Shown: positions 22,101-34,099, counted from the first letter of the stretch. The stretch is DNA of 64,000 nucleotides from Ceratotherium simum simum (GCF_000283155.1 NW_004454179.1:9946661-10010660), one strand, 5' to 3'. Notes: a model not told the origin generated them from the sequence alone. Numbers and translations: made by a program.

Positions 22101-25100
22101 AATGACTTTCCAACTGACATAAGGCCTTCCATTTGATAGGCTTGGAGGTGTTGATAGAAAAAGGCACCAGAGTGCCTGGGTTCTTTGCCCAATTCCCTGT
22201 TAACACTAGAATCTTGTGTGCTTTCTGAGTCAACTTGCCAGAGTCATCTGTGGCATGAAACAACCCCAGAAACTTCTTTGGTTCTGAGCTGAGTGCTTCT
22301 GCTTTCATGCCCAAAGCCATTTTTCTTCCTCATTGGTGATTGGTGGGCTGTGGCTCAACTGTCATTTTTCCAGGTGCAGATGTGGGCAGATACTGCATCT
22401 GGGAAGATATCACCACATGGCTTGAGGCCAGCAAATCACCTGGGGCGCTAATCCCAGCGCAGAGGGACTATGGATAGAACTTTCATTGGGACAGACTCCA
22501 GCTGCATGGCTCTCCTTGGGATCTGTAGAAGGAATAGGATAGGGTAGAGGAAGACAGGGTAGGGGAGAGGAGTGGGCTGTTTAGGAAACTGGTATCTCTG
22601 GCTGGAGAGAAGAACACAGGACAGTTTGTTACAATGTGTAGTGTCTCCAACTGCAACTAAGTTCTGTGGCCACTAAGGATCCTTTGTTTCTAGCTGTTTC
22701 CCTAGTTATGAAACATTGTCAATAGTTGCTGCTCTACCAAGGCCTCAGCCCTGCTTCCTGGAATAGAGGAAGATGGGTACACTCCTCAACCCACTTCCCA
22801 GTTAGAGATTAGATCTGGCACCTCCTGAACCTGCAGGCCTCCAGGAAGGTGAGGCAGGACACGTTGGGGTGTTCCACCAGCACCTCTGAGCCCATCCTGC
22901 CATTGTCTAGAACTGGCCTTACCAGAGGGAGTTTGGGTGGACAGGGACGAGGAAAGGAGAGACAGGAACTGTGTGCCTATCTTCGGGAGGTGGATTGTAT
23001 AGCTGGAACACGAACTGCTTATTGACAGAACACCTAGTTTCAAACCATGGCTCCATTCCTTACTAGCCATGTGACCATAGATAAACACGTAACCTCTCTG
23101 CGCATCTATTTCTTCAACTGCAAAGTGAAGATATTAAACCCCATTCAGGGTATCCAGTGAATCAGAATATAAAATCCTTGTCAAAGCTTAAGAGATTGTG
23201 TAGTTATGACTTACGTACAGGGTGGATTTTCCCTTGATATAGCCACACTGCCTGTTAAAATATTGGAATTCTTTTGTACCAGTTGGTAAAAAGTTCCAAG
23301 CCCTCTGAGTGTCCCCTAGAACCTAAGGCCCTTTGAATTGGTCAGTGCCCAGGCCATACTGGCTGTTAAATTTTTATTTATTTATTTATTTTTATTTATT
23401 TATTCTTTTGCTGAGGAAGATTCACCCTGAGCTAACATCTGCTGCCAGTCTTCGTCTTTTTTTTTGTATGTGAGCTGCCACCACTCACCACTGACAGATG
23501 AGTGGTGTAGGTCTGTACCTGGGAACCGAACCTGGGCTGCTGAGGCAGAGCACGCTGCACTTAACCACTAGGCCACTGGGACTGGCCCACGGCTGTTAAA
23601 TATTTTAATACCACCCATGCTTATGGGTCCTAAGCTCTACAGGAGTAGTCTGTGGTCCTTAAAACCTTGGAGAAGGTTAGCTGAAGGTCAAAGGAGGTGG
23701 AACCTGGAATAATGTCCCTCACAATTGAGAATGACAAATGGCTCTGTGATGAGAGCCCTCTTCTATGTCCTACCTATCTGAAGTTCCTGGGCCTCCTTAG
23801 CTTATTCCAGTTCCTAGGTTGAGAGGATGGGAGGCGATGATATTTTTCGAGTGGTAAAATCAAAGAGGCCTAAGGGACCAAGGTATCCCTGGAGTTCAGG
23901 GTAAAGCAGATCCTCACTCAAAGCCTAAAGAACACACGGACTCTGACATGAGAACATAACGTGAACGCTTCCCCAGATTAGTGACTCCCCCTAACTGTCT
24001 TCTCCTGGCAGTGGTTCTCTACTATTTGATCAGTGCCCTGGGCATAACAGCAGGAGCCCACCGCCTGTGGAGTCACCGAACTTACAAAGCTCGGCTGCCC
24101 CTGCGACTCTTCCTGATCATTGCCAACACGATGGCATTCCAGGTAAGATATCGGCTCTTTTTTCTCCACTCTATCAATGATCTGGGGGCAGAATAGCGGT
24201 CAGCACCTAAAGAGCAGCAACACCTGTCCAGCCATTTCACTGTTCTCTCTCCGTATGGTCACTTCAAGTGCAGGCTCAGTGCTTAAGTCCACAAAGCATG
24301 AGGATACTTCTGAGTCACTGGAAAAGGGACATAGGAGATAAATAGGAAATACTCTCTGTGCATAGGATTATTTTTGATCCTAAGGTCCCTCTGTTATCAC
24401 ACAGTCCGGCTGTCATGGTCCTTCATCGTAAAGGGCCACAAAGCATGAGCCAGGAACTGACTCTGGTTTCCTGGGCAGACATTTGACAATAAATTCACTA
24501 TTTTAGATGAATATCTTAGGACTCCACCACAGTGGGATTGAAGCTGATGTTTTACAGATTCATGAACTCTGTTGTTTTCAGGTAATAAGAGCAAACACTT
24601 TTATAGTGCTGACTATGTGCCTGGCACTGTTCTAAGCACTTGACGTAGAGTACCTCCTTAAATCCTCACAACAGTCTTAGGAGGTAGGTACTATGATTAT
24701 CCCCATTTTATAGGTGAGGAAATTGTGTCACTGAGAGGTCTGACACCGTGGTCCTATCATGGGCTGCCAGGTTGGCTAAGTTAAGTATTGAGGTTTGTTG
24801 AGGCAGAAAGTTTATAGCAGAGATAGAATGAAGGGAATTGGGGAAAAGGAATTCATAGTTATTAAGTGGTAGCAATGGGCAAAGGATAGCATGTGGGGTG
24901 GGGCTTAGCTTGGAGCAAGAAGCAAGAAGAAAACCAAATTGGTCCCCATCCTCATGGCATGATCCCAGGTGCTTCCTGGGAAGCATATCATCTCTGCCAT
25001 AGTACTTTATACCTTGAAGCCTCCTGATGTTGTCCCTGTAGGGCAAAGGGAAAGAAAAGATATTGGCTTATTCTTTAATGGATGGAAAGAGTCCCAGAGG

Positions 25101-28100
25101 AACCCAGAGGTCATTTGTAAATGTGGTCAAGATTATGGTTTCCATGCCTGGCCTTGAGTTGTGTGAGCTGTCTTTTGCCAAGGCATCAGAATGGAGCTTC
25201 CTGCAGCTTCACCCACCAACTAGGACCCTAGAACACGAGGCTGCCTGCCTCATGTTCTCCATGCCCAGGGATTAGGCACCCCCTGAGGACCTTTTCCAAC
25301 ATTTCTTGCTTGAAGAATTGCAATGTTCTTTCCTAATGAAACTATCTGAGCTCTGTATGATCTACCTCCATTCTGTCCACCATGTAACCTTCAGGAGGCA
25401 GCCAGTCCTATTCATGTGGTCCTGGGACTTTAAGTTGCTTTTCCACTTAAGCTTCAGTGGCAAGTTGGGGAAAAAGAGGAGGCAACTCCATGGCTTCTCC
25501 TTTGGAGCCCTGACTCCTGGGTATTTTATGAGGTTGGGCTGAGAGCCATGGACTCTTGAAAATGCCTATCCATTGGAATTCCCCTAAGAGGGCGTCTCTC
25601 CTCAGGCCTCAATTCCTTTTCTCTGTCCCTCCAGAATGACGTTTTTGAATGGGCCCGAGATCACCGTGTCCACCACAAGTTTTCAGAAACAGATGCTGAT
25701 CCCCACAATGCCCAACGTGGCTTTTTCTTCTCTCACGTGGGTTGGCTGCTTGTGCGCAAACACCCAGCAGTCAAAGAGAAAGGTGCTTTGCTAGAGTTGT
25801 CTGACCTAAAAGCTGAGAAGCTGGTGATGTTCCAGAGGAGGTGAGTGAAGTCATGATGGAGCTGGGTACTCAGTGTCTGGGGAGCCCCCTTTTTTCTCCT
25901 AGGACTTATAAATGTAAGCTGAAAACTTACTGGGTTTGCATGTTCAAAATCATAATTTAAAACCCTAATTTTTAACAGCCCATAGCATAGACTATTACTC
26001 TTTCTTTCTCCCTGAGCTATCTTAAATAAACCAATTAAATTCAACAAATGTTTAGTGACCTAGGACAGTCATGGATACAAAGACGAATGTGTCACAGCCC
26101 TTACCTTCAACAGTTTGTAGCCTGTTGGGTGGAGGGAAAAACCAAGTATCCAAATAACTATGAAACAAGGCAAAATATTTTCTATACCAATGAGAGGCAC
26201 TAAGGGGAGGGAGATTGCATCGTGGGGAACATCAAGGAAGGGTTTACGAAGAAAGAAGCTTTGGAATCCACTGGTGGATAGAGATTTTCACAGGTGTGTG
26301 TGGGGAGGGACTATGCAAACAGAAAGAACAGAATGAGCTAAAGCATGAAGCATGTTTCAGCAACAGTACTTTTGCTTGAAGTATAGGGTGTGGTGGGAAA
26401 TAAGACAAGAAAGGGAGATTGATGCCATTCTTGCAGAGTCTTAAAAGCAGTCTTAGGATTTAATTCAATAGGCAATAGGAAACCATTAAAAGTTTTTTGA
26501 GCAGGAATGTGGCGTGGTCAGAGGTATGCTTTAAAAAGGTCATTCTCAGAACAGGTGAAAGAAACCATCAAGCCAAAGAGACGAGAGGCAGGACCACAAG
26601 TTAGGAGGTAATGAGGCTCCATGCTAGGAAAGCAGTGGCAGGAAGGGAAAGGAGTTGGATACAGGGAAAACCAATGATATAGGAGTATAAGACTTGACTG
26701 CTGAAGGGATATAGGAAATCAATTTCCTTGGAAAGTCAATGGCCTGGTCTACATTTGAGAGAATGAAGAACAGAACAGGGCCTCCAGAGGGACAGAGACC
26801 TGCAGGCACCAAAGACACTCAGCATGCCTCTCTGAAGAAGGAGAAGAGGAAGAATTAGAGGGTGGCTGGCAGGAAATGGAGGCAAGACCCTAAACATCAA
26901 CTCTGCAAAGAGCACTGACTGGAAAGAGAAAGGAGCCCAGAGGCAGAATGGAAAACCAGCCTGGGAAGGACAACTCAGTTTATTAGTTTGTAATTTGGAC
27001 CTCACTTGTTTCACCAACAGGGTATGATGCTATAGTGAAAAAGAGCAATGGATTCAGAGTCAGGAGACAAGCAGTCCAATCCTCGTTCCACCTGTTCCTG
27101 GTGGTGTGATCCTAGAAAAGTCATTTCACTCCTTATTATCTCAACTAAAAAGTGAGATAATAACACTACATTCTCAAAAGATTTCCCATCCCCTTTCTTT
27201 GTTCTGTCTTCTGCCACACTATACTCACACTGTAGAAGGAAAGAGACAGCCCAACCCAGTGATGGTGGAAAAGCAGGCAGGTCTGAGAGTCCTCTCCACT
27301 GACGCAGCCTATGATCTCTCCACGTAGGTACTACAAACCTGGTATTCTGTTGATGTGCTTCATCCTGCCCACACTTGTGCCCTGGTATTTCTGGGGTGAA
27401 ACTTTTCCACACAGCTTATTTGTTGCCACTTTATTGCGTTACGCTGCTGTGCTAAATGCCACTTGGCTGGTGAACAGTGCTGCCCACCTCTACGGATATC
27501 GCCCTTATGACAAGAACATTAACCCCCGAGAGAATATCCTGGTTTCACTGGGAGCTGTGGGTAAGTCAGCAGTCCACGGGAAGACCACATCTAGTGGTCT
27601 GCTGGTTAGGGTATTAGGCTAGGGGCCAGAAAAACCAGAGTAACCTGTTTTTATGACCTCTATCTATCTGTTTTTCCACTCTAAAACTAAGGGGCAATAT
27701 ATTAGAAAACGTTTGAGAGTCAGGCAACAAGTATTACGTAAAAATGAAAGGGTGAAAACTAACAATCCCTTTGATTACAGGTTCTAAAATAATTCCCAAA
27801 GGCTATGTATAATGAACCCCATTGAATTTTCCTTTTTCTGGGCACCTCTGGGCTGAACTACAGTCTTGCTTGGGGCAGGGAATGCATAAATGAACGATAG
27901 TGTCATCTGGGTGGCCATAAGCCTGGTGTTTTATATTTAAACATACTATATAACATGTAGAATAAGTAATTACAATTTAGTTCAATAAACTTCTTTTATC
28001 TCCTCACCATATCAGATGGGCGATACTTGAAGTGTATGCCAAGCCTTATTGCTTGGCGATGCCAATATGAAGGACATCAAGGCCACTGCTGGTGGCCCTG

Positions 28101-30825
28101 TACTGCCACCTACCACTCTTGTCTTTTGTCTCCTATTTTTCTCTCTTCTACTTCTATTCTGTGATAGGAATACCCTCACCCCCAAAGTGGCTTAGGGAAC
28201 CCCCAAGAAAGCAGTTAGTTTGATTACAAGTACCTGTTCGCTGATCTAATGCTGACTATTCATGAATTTATTTCTCTCTCTTATTCTGGTCCCAATAGCC
28301 AGAGTCTAAGACAACAGGGTTCTACCATCTGTCTCCATTTTTTTTCTGTCACTCTTTTCAACTAAATATAGACCTTGACTAAGGCCTGGAATTAGTTTTC
28401 CTTGAGCAGACCCAGTGCCCCTTCTTCCTCACCAGCGACCGGTGCCACTGCTCTTCCAGTGTATGCAGGCACCCTCATGGTCCCGCATATTTATGCACAC
28501 CATGGCCTAACACTCACTTTTTCCTCTTTAAAATTTTCCTTTATAGTCTCAACTCTGACCATCTTTACTATCTGTACTAAAGGCCTTTTTCCCTATCTCT
28601 TTTTAACTTTCCCGCATCTCCCCCCTCCTTTCAGGCATCTTCTACCATTGTGCATGTTCTTACTCTGAGCCATATTTGAAATAAATCACCTAGGCTGTAT
28701 ACGTTGGAGATTTTCATAGAAATGGAAATTTCTGGAATGAGATTTGTCCTCTTACTGCAAATGGATCTATAGTGGGCTTCCTCAACTCCAGCTTCTTTGT
28801 GACCATCAGTTCAAAGTGGCTGCCAATATCTTACTTCGTTTCAGTCATTTCTCCTTACCTGCTGCTCTGCTCCTTCTCACCTCACCCTTTGTTCTCCTGT
28901 AGCTCTCTTCCCTGCCATTCTAATCTTTTTCTGCTTGAATTACCTCCCCCACAGTCACATGCTCATCTTCTGTCTACCAGAGCTGACCTCCCCCCTTGAG
29001 CCTTTCTTGAGCTGTATCTTGCTGCCCTAGTTGCAAAGTCTTGTCCTTCTTCTACCCATTGACCTTTCTCCTCTTTTTTTCTCCCTTGGCTATGTGTGTG
29101 TCTGATTCAGTTTTATTTTTATTTTTATTTTTTAATTTTATTTATTTATTTTTTCCCCCAAAGCCCCAGTAGATAGTTGTATGTCATAGCTGCACATCCT
29201 TCTAGTTGCTGTATGTGGGACGTGGCCTCAGCATGGCCGGAGAAGCGGTGCGTCGGTGCGCGCCCAGATCCGAACCCAGGCCGCCAGCAGCTGAGCTCGC
29301 TCACTTAACCGCTAAGCCACAGGGCCGGCCCTGATTCAGTTTTAAATCTGATAAGCGTAGGCCTGGTTAGCAGTCACACAGAGCCTAGCTGCAGAGCCAT
29401 TTATGGAAATTCGTAATCCTCTGTCAGTACCTTTAGCCTTGGGGATATCCCATCCTCCTACTCAGTTCACACAGGATAATCAGGTGTCACAGAGAGAGGA
29501 CATACCTTGCGGTGCTCTGGATAGTGTCATTTACTTTGCAGGACTTCCTTCACTTGCTTGTTATTCATATCATTACTCCTCTACTGGGGTTCTTTTATCT
29601 TCAAAGGGCTCAATGCACTCTTCTGATCCGTAGTCAGACGCATTATCCATTGCGCCACTGGCCCTGTGTTTCAACGCACTCTTTTATTAGCTATCCTTCA
29701 CCCAGCTTTCTCCCGGCCTCACAAGGGTTAGGATGGTTATTATAGAATGCGGTTCAGAAAGACGAGTCCTGCGAAGGGTTGGAGAACTCTATCTGTGGAG
29801 TTGACAGAGCGTTACTCATTATAGAAATTATCTTGAATCCAGACTTTCTTTGTTTTTCCTCTATCCAGCAATTTGTTTTTCCTCTCTCCAGCAAAAGTGA
29901 AATGCTCATCTCAGAATATCAGAGGTTAGAGGGAACATCCAAGCATTTTGATGTTTATTCCCTCAGAGAGCTTCTGTTTTATCAGCATCACCCCCACACC
30001 AGGGTCAAAGCTCAAAAGAATTCGAAGTCAGAGCAATCCACTCTGAACCAGTAGTGTCTGAGGTAACTCGGACCAGTGGTCTAGGCCTGCTTTCTTCTGC
30101 CTCTTGGCTGTTGCTGCCCAACTCTCTTGGTACCTTCCACCCTTAGAGGCAGAACCAGTGCAGTGGGGAAAGGTGTACTCCTTTGCTCACCTTTGTAAGA
30201 AACACAGCAAAAGTTCTTCATTCTGGACTCTCTCCTCTCCCCACCCTAACTGACACATGCATATATACACAGAGCCTTTAGGGTCTCAGATCAGTATTTC
30301 TTAAAGCTCTGGGATTTTCCAATCTGAAATCCATTCCCAGCCATAGCTGTTTCTCCTAGTCATCCTCTGGGAGAAACTGCCAATCTCTCCACAAAGGCCC
30401 CCAGAGAGCCATGGGTGACCAGGGCCTCCCTGATTGTTTCTTAAGACGCCTCTCAGGGGATCTATTTGGTTCAGAGTAGAAGAGACTGGATTCATTCATT
30501 CACTCAACAACAGCAAGTTTTTACTAGGTTTGAAATACTCTGCTAAATAACCTTGGTGTGCTGAGATCAGGAAGACAGCAATCCACAATGTAGCACCATA
30601 ACTTTTCTCCTTGCTTTTGTTCCAGGTGAGGGCTTCCACAACTACCACCACTCCTTCCCCTATGACTACTCTGCCAGTGAGTATCGCTGGCATATCAACT
30701 TTACCACATTCTTCATCGATTGCATGGCTGCCCTCGGTCTGGCTTATGACCGGAAGAAAGTATCCAAAGCTGCCATCTTGGCCAAGATTAAAAGAACTGG
30801 AGATGAAAGCTACAAGAGTGGCTGA
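19096..30825 (+). CDS. SCD: SCD, stearoyl-CoA desaturase (delta-9), six coding exons
   Basis: Endoplasmic-reticulum acyl-CoA desaturase that places a cis double bond at carbon 9 of palmitoyl- and stearoyl-CoA, using O2 and electrons from cytochrome b5. Joined exons (19096-19122, 19661-19943, 24012-24142, 25635-25840, 27328-27560, 30626-30825) give 359 codons plus stop, exactly the usual mammalian length, with all introns GT-AG. Metal ligands are all present: HRLWSH (H120, H125), HRVHH (H157, H160, H161), NSAAH (N265, H269) and HNYHH (H298, H301, H302). Four hydrophobic segments fit at about 73-93, 98-118, 218-238 and 242-264, with the catalytic face cytosolic. Residue 293 is Val, the site of the known bovine A293V polymorphism. 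Residue 104, split by intron 2, is Val where human has Gly. No disabling change is seen, so the gene is intact. Confidence 0.98.
19123..19660 (+). other. SCD: SCD intron 1
   Basis: 538 bp from GTGAGC to CCCTCCCAG. No repeat is seen. A pyrimidine-rich run precedes the acceptor. Confidence 0.95.
19661..19943 (+). CDS. SCD: SCD coding exon 2
   Basis: 283 bp encoding residues 10 to the first base of 104: the Thr-rich N-terminal tail (SSSYTTTTTITAPPS), the acidic EEDIRPEIKDDIYDPSYKDK segment and the first membrane helix (NIILMSLLHLGALYGITLI). Its first codon is ATG (Met10), where human has Ile. The donor is GTAAGA. Confidence 0.97.
20109..20136 (+). repeat. G-rich tract with quadruplex potential in SCD intron 2
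   Basis: Runs of 7-11 guanines separated by single C bases (pattern GAGGG...GGCGGG...GGCGGG). At least four G3+ runs with one-base loops meet the usual G-quadruplex pattern. Exact run lengths may be uncertain in an assembly. Confidence 0.75.
23010..23150 (+). mobile_element. MIR SINE relic in SCD intron 2
   Basis: CTCCATTCCTTACTAGCCATGTGACC, then ACACGTAACCTCTCTGCGC and TTCTTCAACTGCAAAGTGAA, follow the MIR core on the + strand. Confidence 0.8.
23372..23590 (-). mobile_element. ERE SINE in SCD intron 2
   Basis: Minus-orientation ERE of the GATGTTAGCTCAGG tail type, missing the second body module. It is flanked by the 11-bp duplication GGCTGTTAAAT (23361-23371 and 23591-23601). The A-rich tail is a (TTTA)n run at the left. 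Antisense to SCD. Confidence 0.9.
24012..24142 (+). CDS. SCD: SCD coding exon 3
   Basis: 131 bp, the length seen in human SCD. It encodes the end of codon 104 to residue 147, including the second membrane helix and the first histidine box HRLWSH (120-125). It ends ...NTMAFQ at a GTAAGA donor. Confidence 0.97.
24143..25634 (+). other. SCD: SCD intron 3
   Basis: About 1.49 kb, with a MIR relic at 24595-24745. No ERE is seen. The acceptor is CTGTCCCTCCAG at 25634. Confidence 0.95.
24595..24745 (-). mobile_element. MIR SINE relic in SCD intron 3
   Basis: CTATGTGCCTGGCACTGTTC, TTAAATCCTCACAACAGTC, ATTATCCCCATTTTATAGG and TGAGGAAATTGTGTC are the reverse complement of the MIR 3' part. Confidence 0.85.
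25635..25840 (+). CDS. SCD: SCD coding exon 4
   Basis: 206 bp encoding residues 148 to 216 (split). Contains the substrate-contact residue N148, the second histidine box HRVHH (157-161, where human has HRAHH), the FSETDADPHN loop and the HVGWLLVRKHPAVKEKG segment. The donor is GTGAGT. Confidence 0.97.
25841..27327 (+). other. SCD: SCD intron 4
   Basis: About 1.49 kb. Holds an old interspersed-repeat trace (26035-26300, resembling the AATTCAACAAATGTTTAG type) and a MIR at 27030-27165. The acceptor is CTCCACGTAG at 27327. Confidence 0.95.
27030..27165 (+). mobile_element. MIR SINE relic in SCD intron 4
   Basis: GGATTCAGAGTCAGGAGACAAG, then CTAGAAAAGTCATTTCACTCC and AACTAAAAAGTGAGATAATAAC, follow the MIR core on the + strand. 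Confidence 0.75.
27328..27560 (+). CDS. SCD: SCD coding exon 5
   Basis: 233 bp, as in human SCD. It encodes residues 216 (split) to 294 (first base): the third and fourth membrane helices (CFILPTLVPWYFW and FVATLLRYAAVLNATWLV) and the N265/H269 metal-ligand motif NSAAH. It ends SLGAV|G at a GTAAGT donor, with Val at 293. Confidence 0.97.
29116..29330 (-). mobile_element. ERE SINE in SCD intron 5
   Basis: Minus-orientation ERE of the short CTACTGGGGCTTTGG tail type. It is flanked by the perfect 14-bp duplication CTGATTCAGTTTTA (29102-29115 and 29331-29344). The tail is a (TTTA)n-like run on the left. Confidence 0.95.
29611..29683. repeat. Target-site duplication around the tRNA half
   Basis: 12-bp direct repeats CAAYGCACTCTT (11/12 identical) bracket the tRNA half. 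The last bases TCTT of the left copy overlap the end of tRNA homology (microhomology). Seven extra bases, TGTGTTT, lie between the tRNA 5' end and the right repeat. Confidence 0.75.
29619..29664 (-). pseudogene. 5' half of tRNA-Arg(ACG), retro-inserted, truncated
   Basis: Read on the minus strand, 46 nt begin GGGCCAGTGGCGCAATGGAT and continue through the D arm and the anticodon arm with the ACG anticodon (CTGACTACGGATCAG). This is the tRNA-Arg(ACG) sequence, with one C-to-T change in the D arm (ATAATGCG for ATAACGCG). Homology stops just after the anticodon stem. The variable loop, T arm and acceptor 3' strand are absent, so it cannot be a tRNA gene. Imperfect direct repeats flank it (CAATGCACTCTT at 29611-29622 and CAACGCACTCTT at 29672-29683), with no A-tail. 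It lies antisense in SCD intron 5. Confidence 0.85.
30626..30825 (+). CDS. SCD: SCD coding exon 6 and stop
   Basis: Encodes the third histidine box in EGFHNYHHSFPYDYSASEYR (H298, H301, H302), the HINFTTFFIDCMAALGLAYD segment and the C-terminal KRTGDESYKSG. TGA is at 30823-30825. Confidence 0.98.
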
Positions 30826-33800
30826 GTTTTGGGTCCCTTGGGTTCCTTTTTCAAAAGCCAGCTGGGCAGAGGTTTAATGTTCTGTTTATTAACTACTGAA
30901 TAATGCTACCAGGATGCTAAAGATGATGACGTTAACCCATTCCAGTACAGTATTCTTTTAAAATGCAAAAGTATTGAAAGCCAACAACCCTGCCTTCATG
31001 ATGCTAAGCTGATATTCTTATTTCTTCATGTATCTTCTCTCTTCTGGTCCCATTGTTCTTCTCTTTGCTTTGTTCCTATCACCTTCCTTTCTCTTCCCCT
31101 CTCCATTGCCTCCCAGGCAAGCAGCTGGTCACTCAGTGGTGAGTATGCAGCTTCCAAAGCTTCGACAGCCTTTCTATAGTCCAAAACTAGTGGTCTTTGC
31201 CCCAGATAACTCTTTCCTTGCGCTGTTCTGAACTTCAAGGAAGGTGGCTCAAGCTCCAGATATGACAAAATCTTCTGAGAAGGCCCCTGTTAATTACCTT
31301 CAGCCCAGGCTTTTGCTAGATGAAATGGAGAAATAACTTTATTTGGCATGAAGCTTCTAAAGCAGGTAAATTGCCAGGGGAGAGAGTTAGCATGCATGGT
31401 GTGATTGACAAGTAAGGAGGGGGTGAGGTGGGAAACAAGGCAAGAAGCTCCTGCTGTGATCAGACACACAGCTGCCTGCCTAGTGAGGACTTTGAGCCCC
31501 ACCACACAGCATGCTTCCTTTCTCTCCTCACTGAGTAGGGAAGGGCCATGGACCTTGGCAATGCTAGAACACAAAAGCAAATCTCAGTGTCCCAATATAG
31601 TTTAGGCTGGGGATAAAGAAGCATTTAGTTTGTAGGAAAAGTGGTCTCTGCTGGGGAAGGATTTATTTTTCCTTTCATAACAGGAAAATTTCTTATTTCA
31701 TATAACAAGAAGTCTTAAGGTTGGTGTTTCCAGAATTGGTAAATCCAGCAGCTCATGGAATCATCAGAATTCTAAAATTCTTTCAAGTTTCTGCTCTGCC
31801 ATCTTCAGGATATTGGTCAGCTCCTCTCATAGCAATAAGATGGCTGCAGCATTTCCAAACATCGAAAAAAGGAATGTGTTGGTGGTAGAGTGGTGAGCAT
31901 AGCTGCCTTCCAAAAAAGGAAGGCTTTTAGGAGATGGAGTTGTGTCAAACGTAAATATATATATACATATATGCTTTGCTTGGAATATTAAAATAATTCA
32001 CTTAGAGTATTTCTGTCTGAAAAAGGGATGCTTGAAGAAGAGGAGGATTAGATGGGTTGTCTACTTTCCCCTCACTGCTGGACAGGAGATGGAGAGGTTG
32101 AGGGGCAGAGTCTGTAGGCAGTTCCTAAGAGATCACTTTACAAAAGAAGCGCTCTGAGAACACATTGCCAGGGGATTCCGAGATTACTGAGTAAGTTATT
32201 GGGTATGCTAATGTGGAAGCGGGTTACACACACAAGTTAGATGTTAGGTTCATTCATTAATTCCAACTTTTCCTTGGAATCAGTAAAAACTAGAAGGCTT
32301 CTCCGGAGCGTCAAAACCCTTCACTCATTCCTTCTCTGTTAGCATCTAGTCTAAAGTATAGGACTGCCTGGGGGGCGAGGTGGGAATCTCTTAACTACCC
32401 TGGTTATTGATTCCTGGCTCTACCCTATCTGTCCATTTTCTCCTGCTGGTCCTATCTCCTCCCTGATGTTTTCTTGTTTCTGTGGATAGGCAGCCTCCTT
32501 TGTGTGTATTCAGAGGCAGTGATGGCTATTGCTGTCCAGGCAGCTCCCTCTCCTGCAGACAGAATGCTCAGGGTCATTGAACCACTGTTTCTCTTTATAA
32601 AGTTGAGCTAGCTGCCACTTTCACTTGGCCTCCAGAGTCTCTCCACCTACACCCTTGTGCTCCCCTGCCACACTGATGACTCAAGACACGGCTGGCAAAC
32701 CCTACTGAAAACATCCCTGGCACAGGTACTCCCACTCATGAGGCACAGCCAAGCCAAATGCTCACACTGTGCCAGTGAGCCAGCCATGGAGCAAAAGAGG
32801 GTTTTCAGTCTCCTCTGTCTGGGTCAGAACCAGAGAGCATGCCGGATGCCCCCTGCTTACTCAGTCACCCTGCCCAGCCTGAGTCAGTGCTCCCAGCTGA
32901 CAGTGCAATGCTTGTAGAAGTAGGAGGGAGCCTCGTCTTTACTGGGAAGCACAAGAAGCAAAGGCAAGTTCCAAAGTGCCTCACTCAAAAGGAGGCCCCA
33001 TTCCCTGGAGTCAGGGTGCACTGCAAAGCTTTGGGTGAGACTTGGGATCTGAGATGCCACGAACTTTGCTGAACAGTGTCTCTGTTTAGCAAACTAACCA
33101 GCATTCCCCATAGCACAGCCTAGGGCAGACAATAGTATAGAAGAAGTCTGAAAAAGTATCTTGAGGACCTTGGACCACTCCTGTCCCTGTGCCTCAGTTA
33201 TCAGTGCTGAAGCCTGGCTTTACTCTATTCAGATAGGAAATGTACAATACCAAATGCTCTGTCTACTGTTGAGCCCCAATGGTGGAAGGGCAGAGGGCCT
33301 TTCTTCCTATATTAATTGAATAGAGGCTACAGGGGCTAGGTTGGACTAAAGGCATCCTTGTCTTTTGAGCTATTCTTCTCAGTAGAAAAGAATCCAATGG
33401 AAGATCACTGTAGTTTAGATCTGTTGTCCTGTTGGGTAGTTTTAATTCCACAGATCGTCAGATGCCTGCTTTATAATTTATGATCAAAAACAACTTTATC
33501 TTTCTGTTATAATAGTGTTCCATGGATTTGATCCACACCGTGACCCTACACTGGATGGGGTCCTCAGGCTGAGGGCCCCTGGGTATCGGTGGAGGGGTGT
33601 TTGCTGAGTAAGGAACACTTTTTTCAAGATTCTAAAGCTGAATTCAAATGATACATTAATGATCCAGAAACTCAGATCTGATCAAGTCTGAATTTCTAAA
33701 AGTCCTTGCTTTGTGGGTGTGCTGACAACTTATGTGGGTGCCTTACATCTTTCCTAATCTGTGTTGCATATGAGCCTGCTCTCACTCCCACTGTGGAGTT

Positions 33801-34099
33801 CCTTTGCACCTGAGAGCCTACAGCAGTGGCTGGTAGAAAGGGGGGCCGGGCTGGAGAATTATCAGTATAGCTATTTGCAGGATTCACTTCTGGGCTTCAT
33901 TTTGGAAACTTTTCTTAGGGCTGTTTTTATTAAGTGCCCACATTTGATGGAGGGTGGAAATAATTTGAATGTATTTGATTTGTAATTTTTTAGATTAAAA
34001 AATGGTTGTAGCATTTAAAATGGAACCTTTTTCTCCTTGGTTTGCTAGTATCCTGAGTGTATTCTCTGTAAGTGTAGCTCAAATGGGTCAGTGTGAAAG

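Larger units (their letters stand above)
19944..24011 (+). other. SCD: SCD intron 2
   Basis: About 4.07 kb, holding a G-rich tract near 20109-20136, a MIR and one ERE. The apparent open frame running from exon 2 to 20083 is read-through into the intron. The acceptor is CTCCTGGCAG at 24011. Confidence 0.95.
27561..30625 (+). other. SCD: SCD intron 5
   Basis: About 3.07 kb. Contains one ERE (29116-29330) and the tRNA-Arg half insertion (29611-29683). Otherwise no gene or RNA is recognised. The acceptor is TTTTGTTCCAG at 30625. Confidence 0.95.

Noticed and set aside
29600..29690. A functional tRNA-Arg gene
   Set aside because: Only the 5' half is present; T arm and 3' acceptor strand are missing. 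Called a truncated retro-inserted copy instead.
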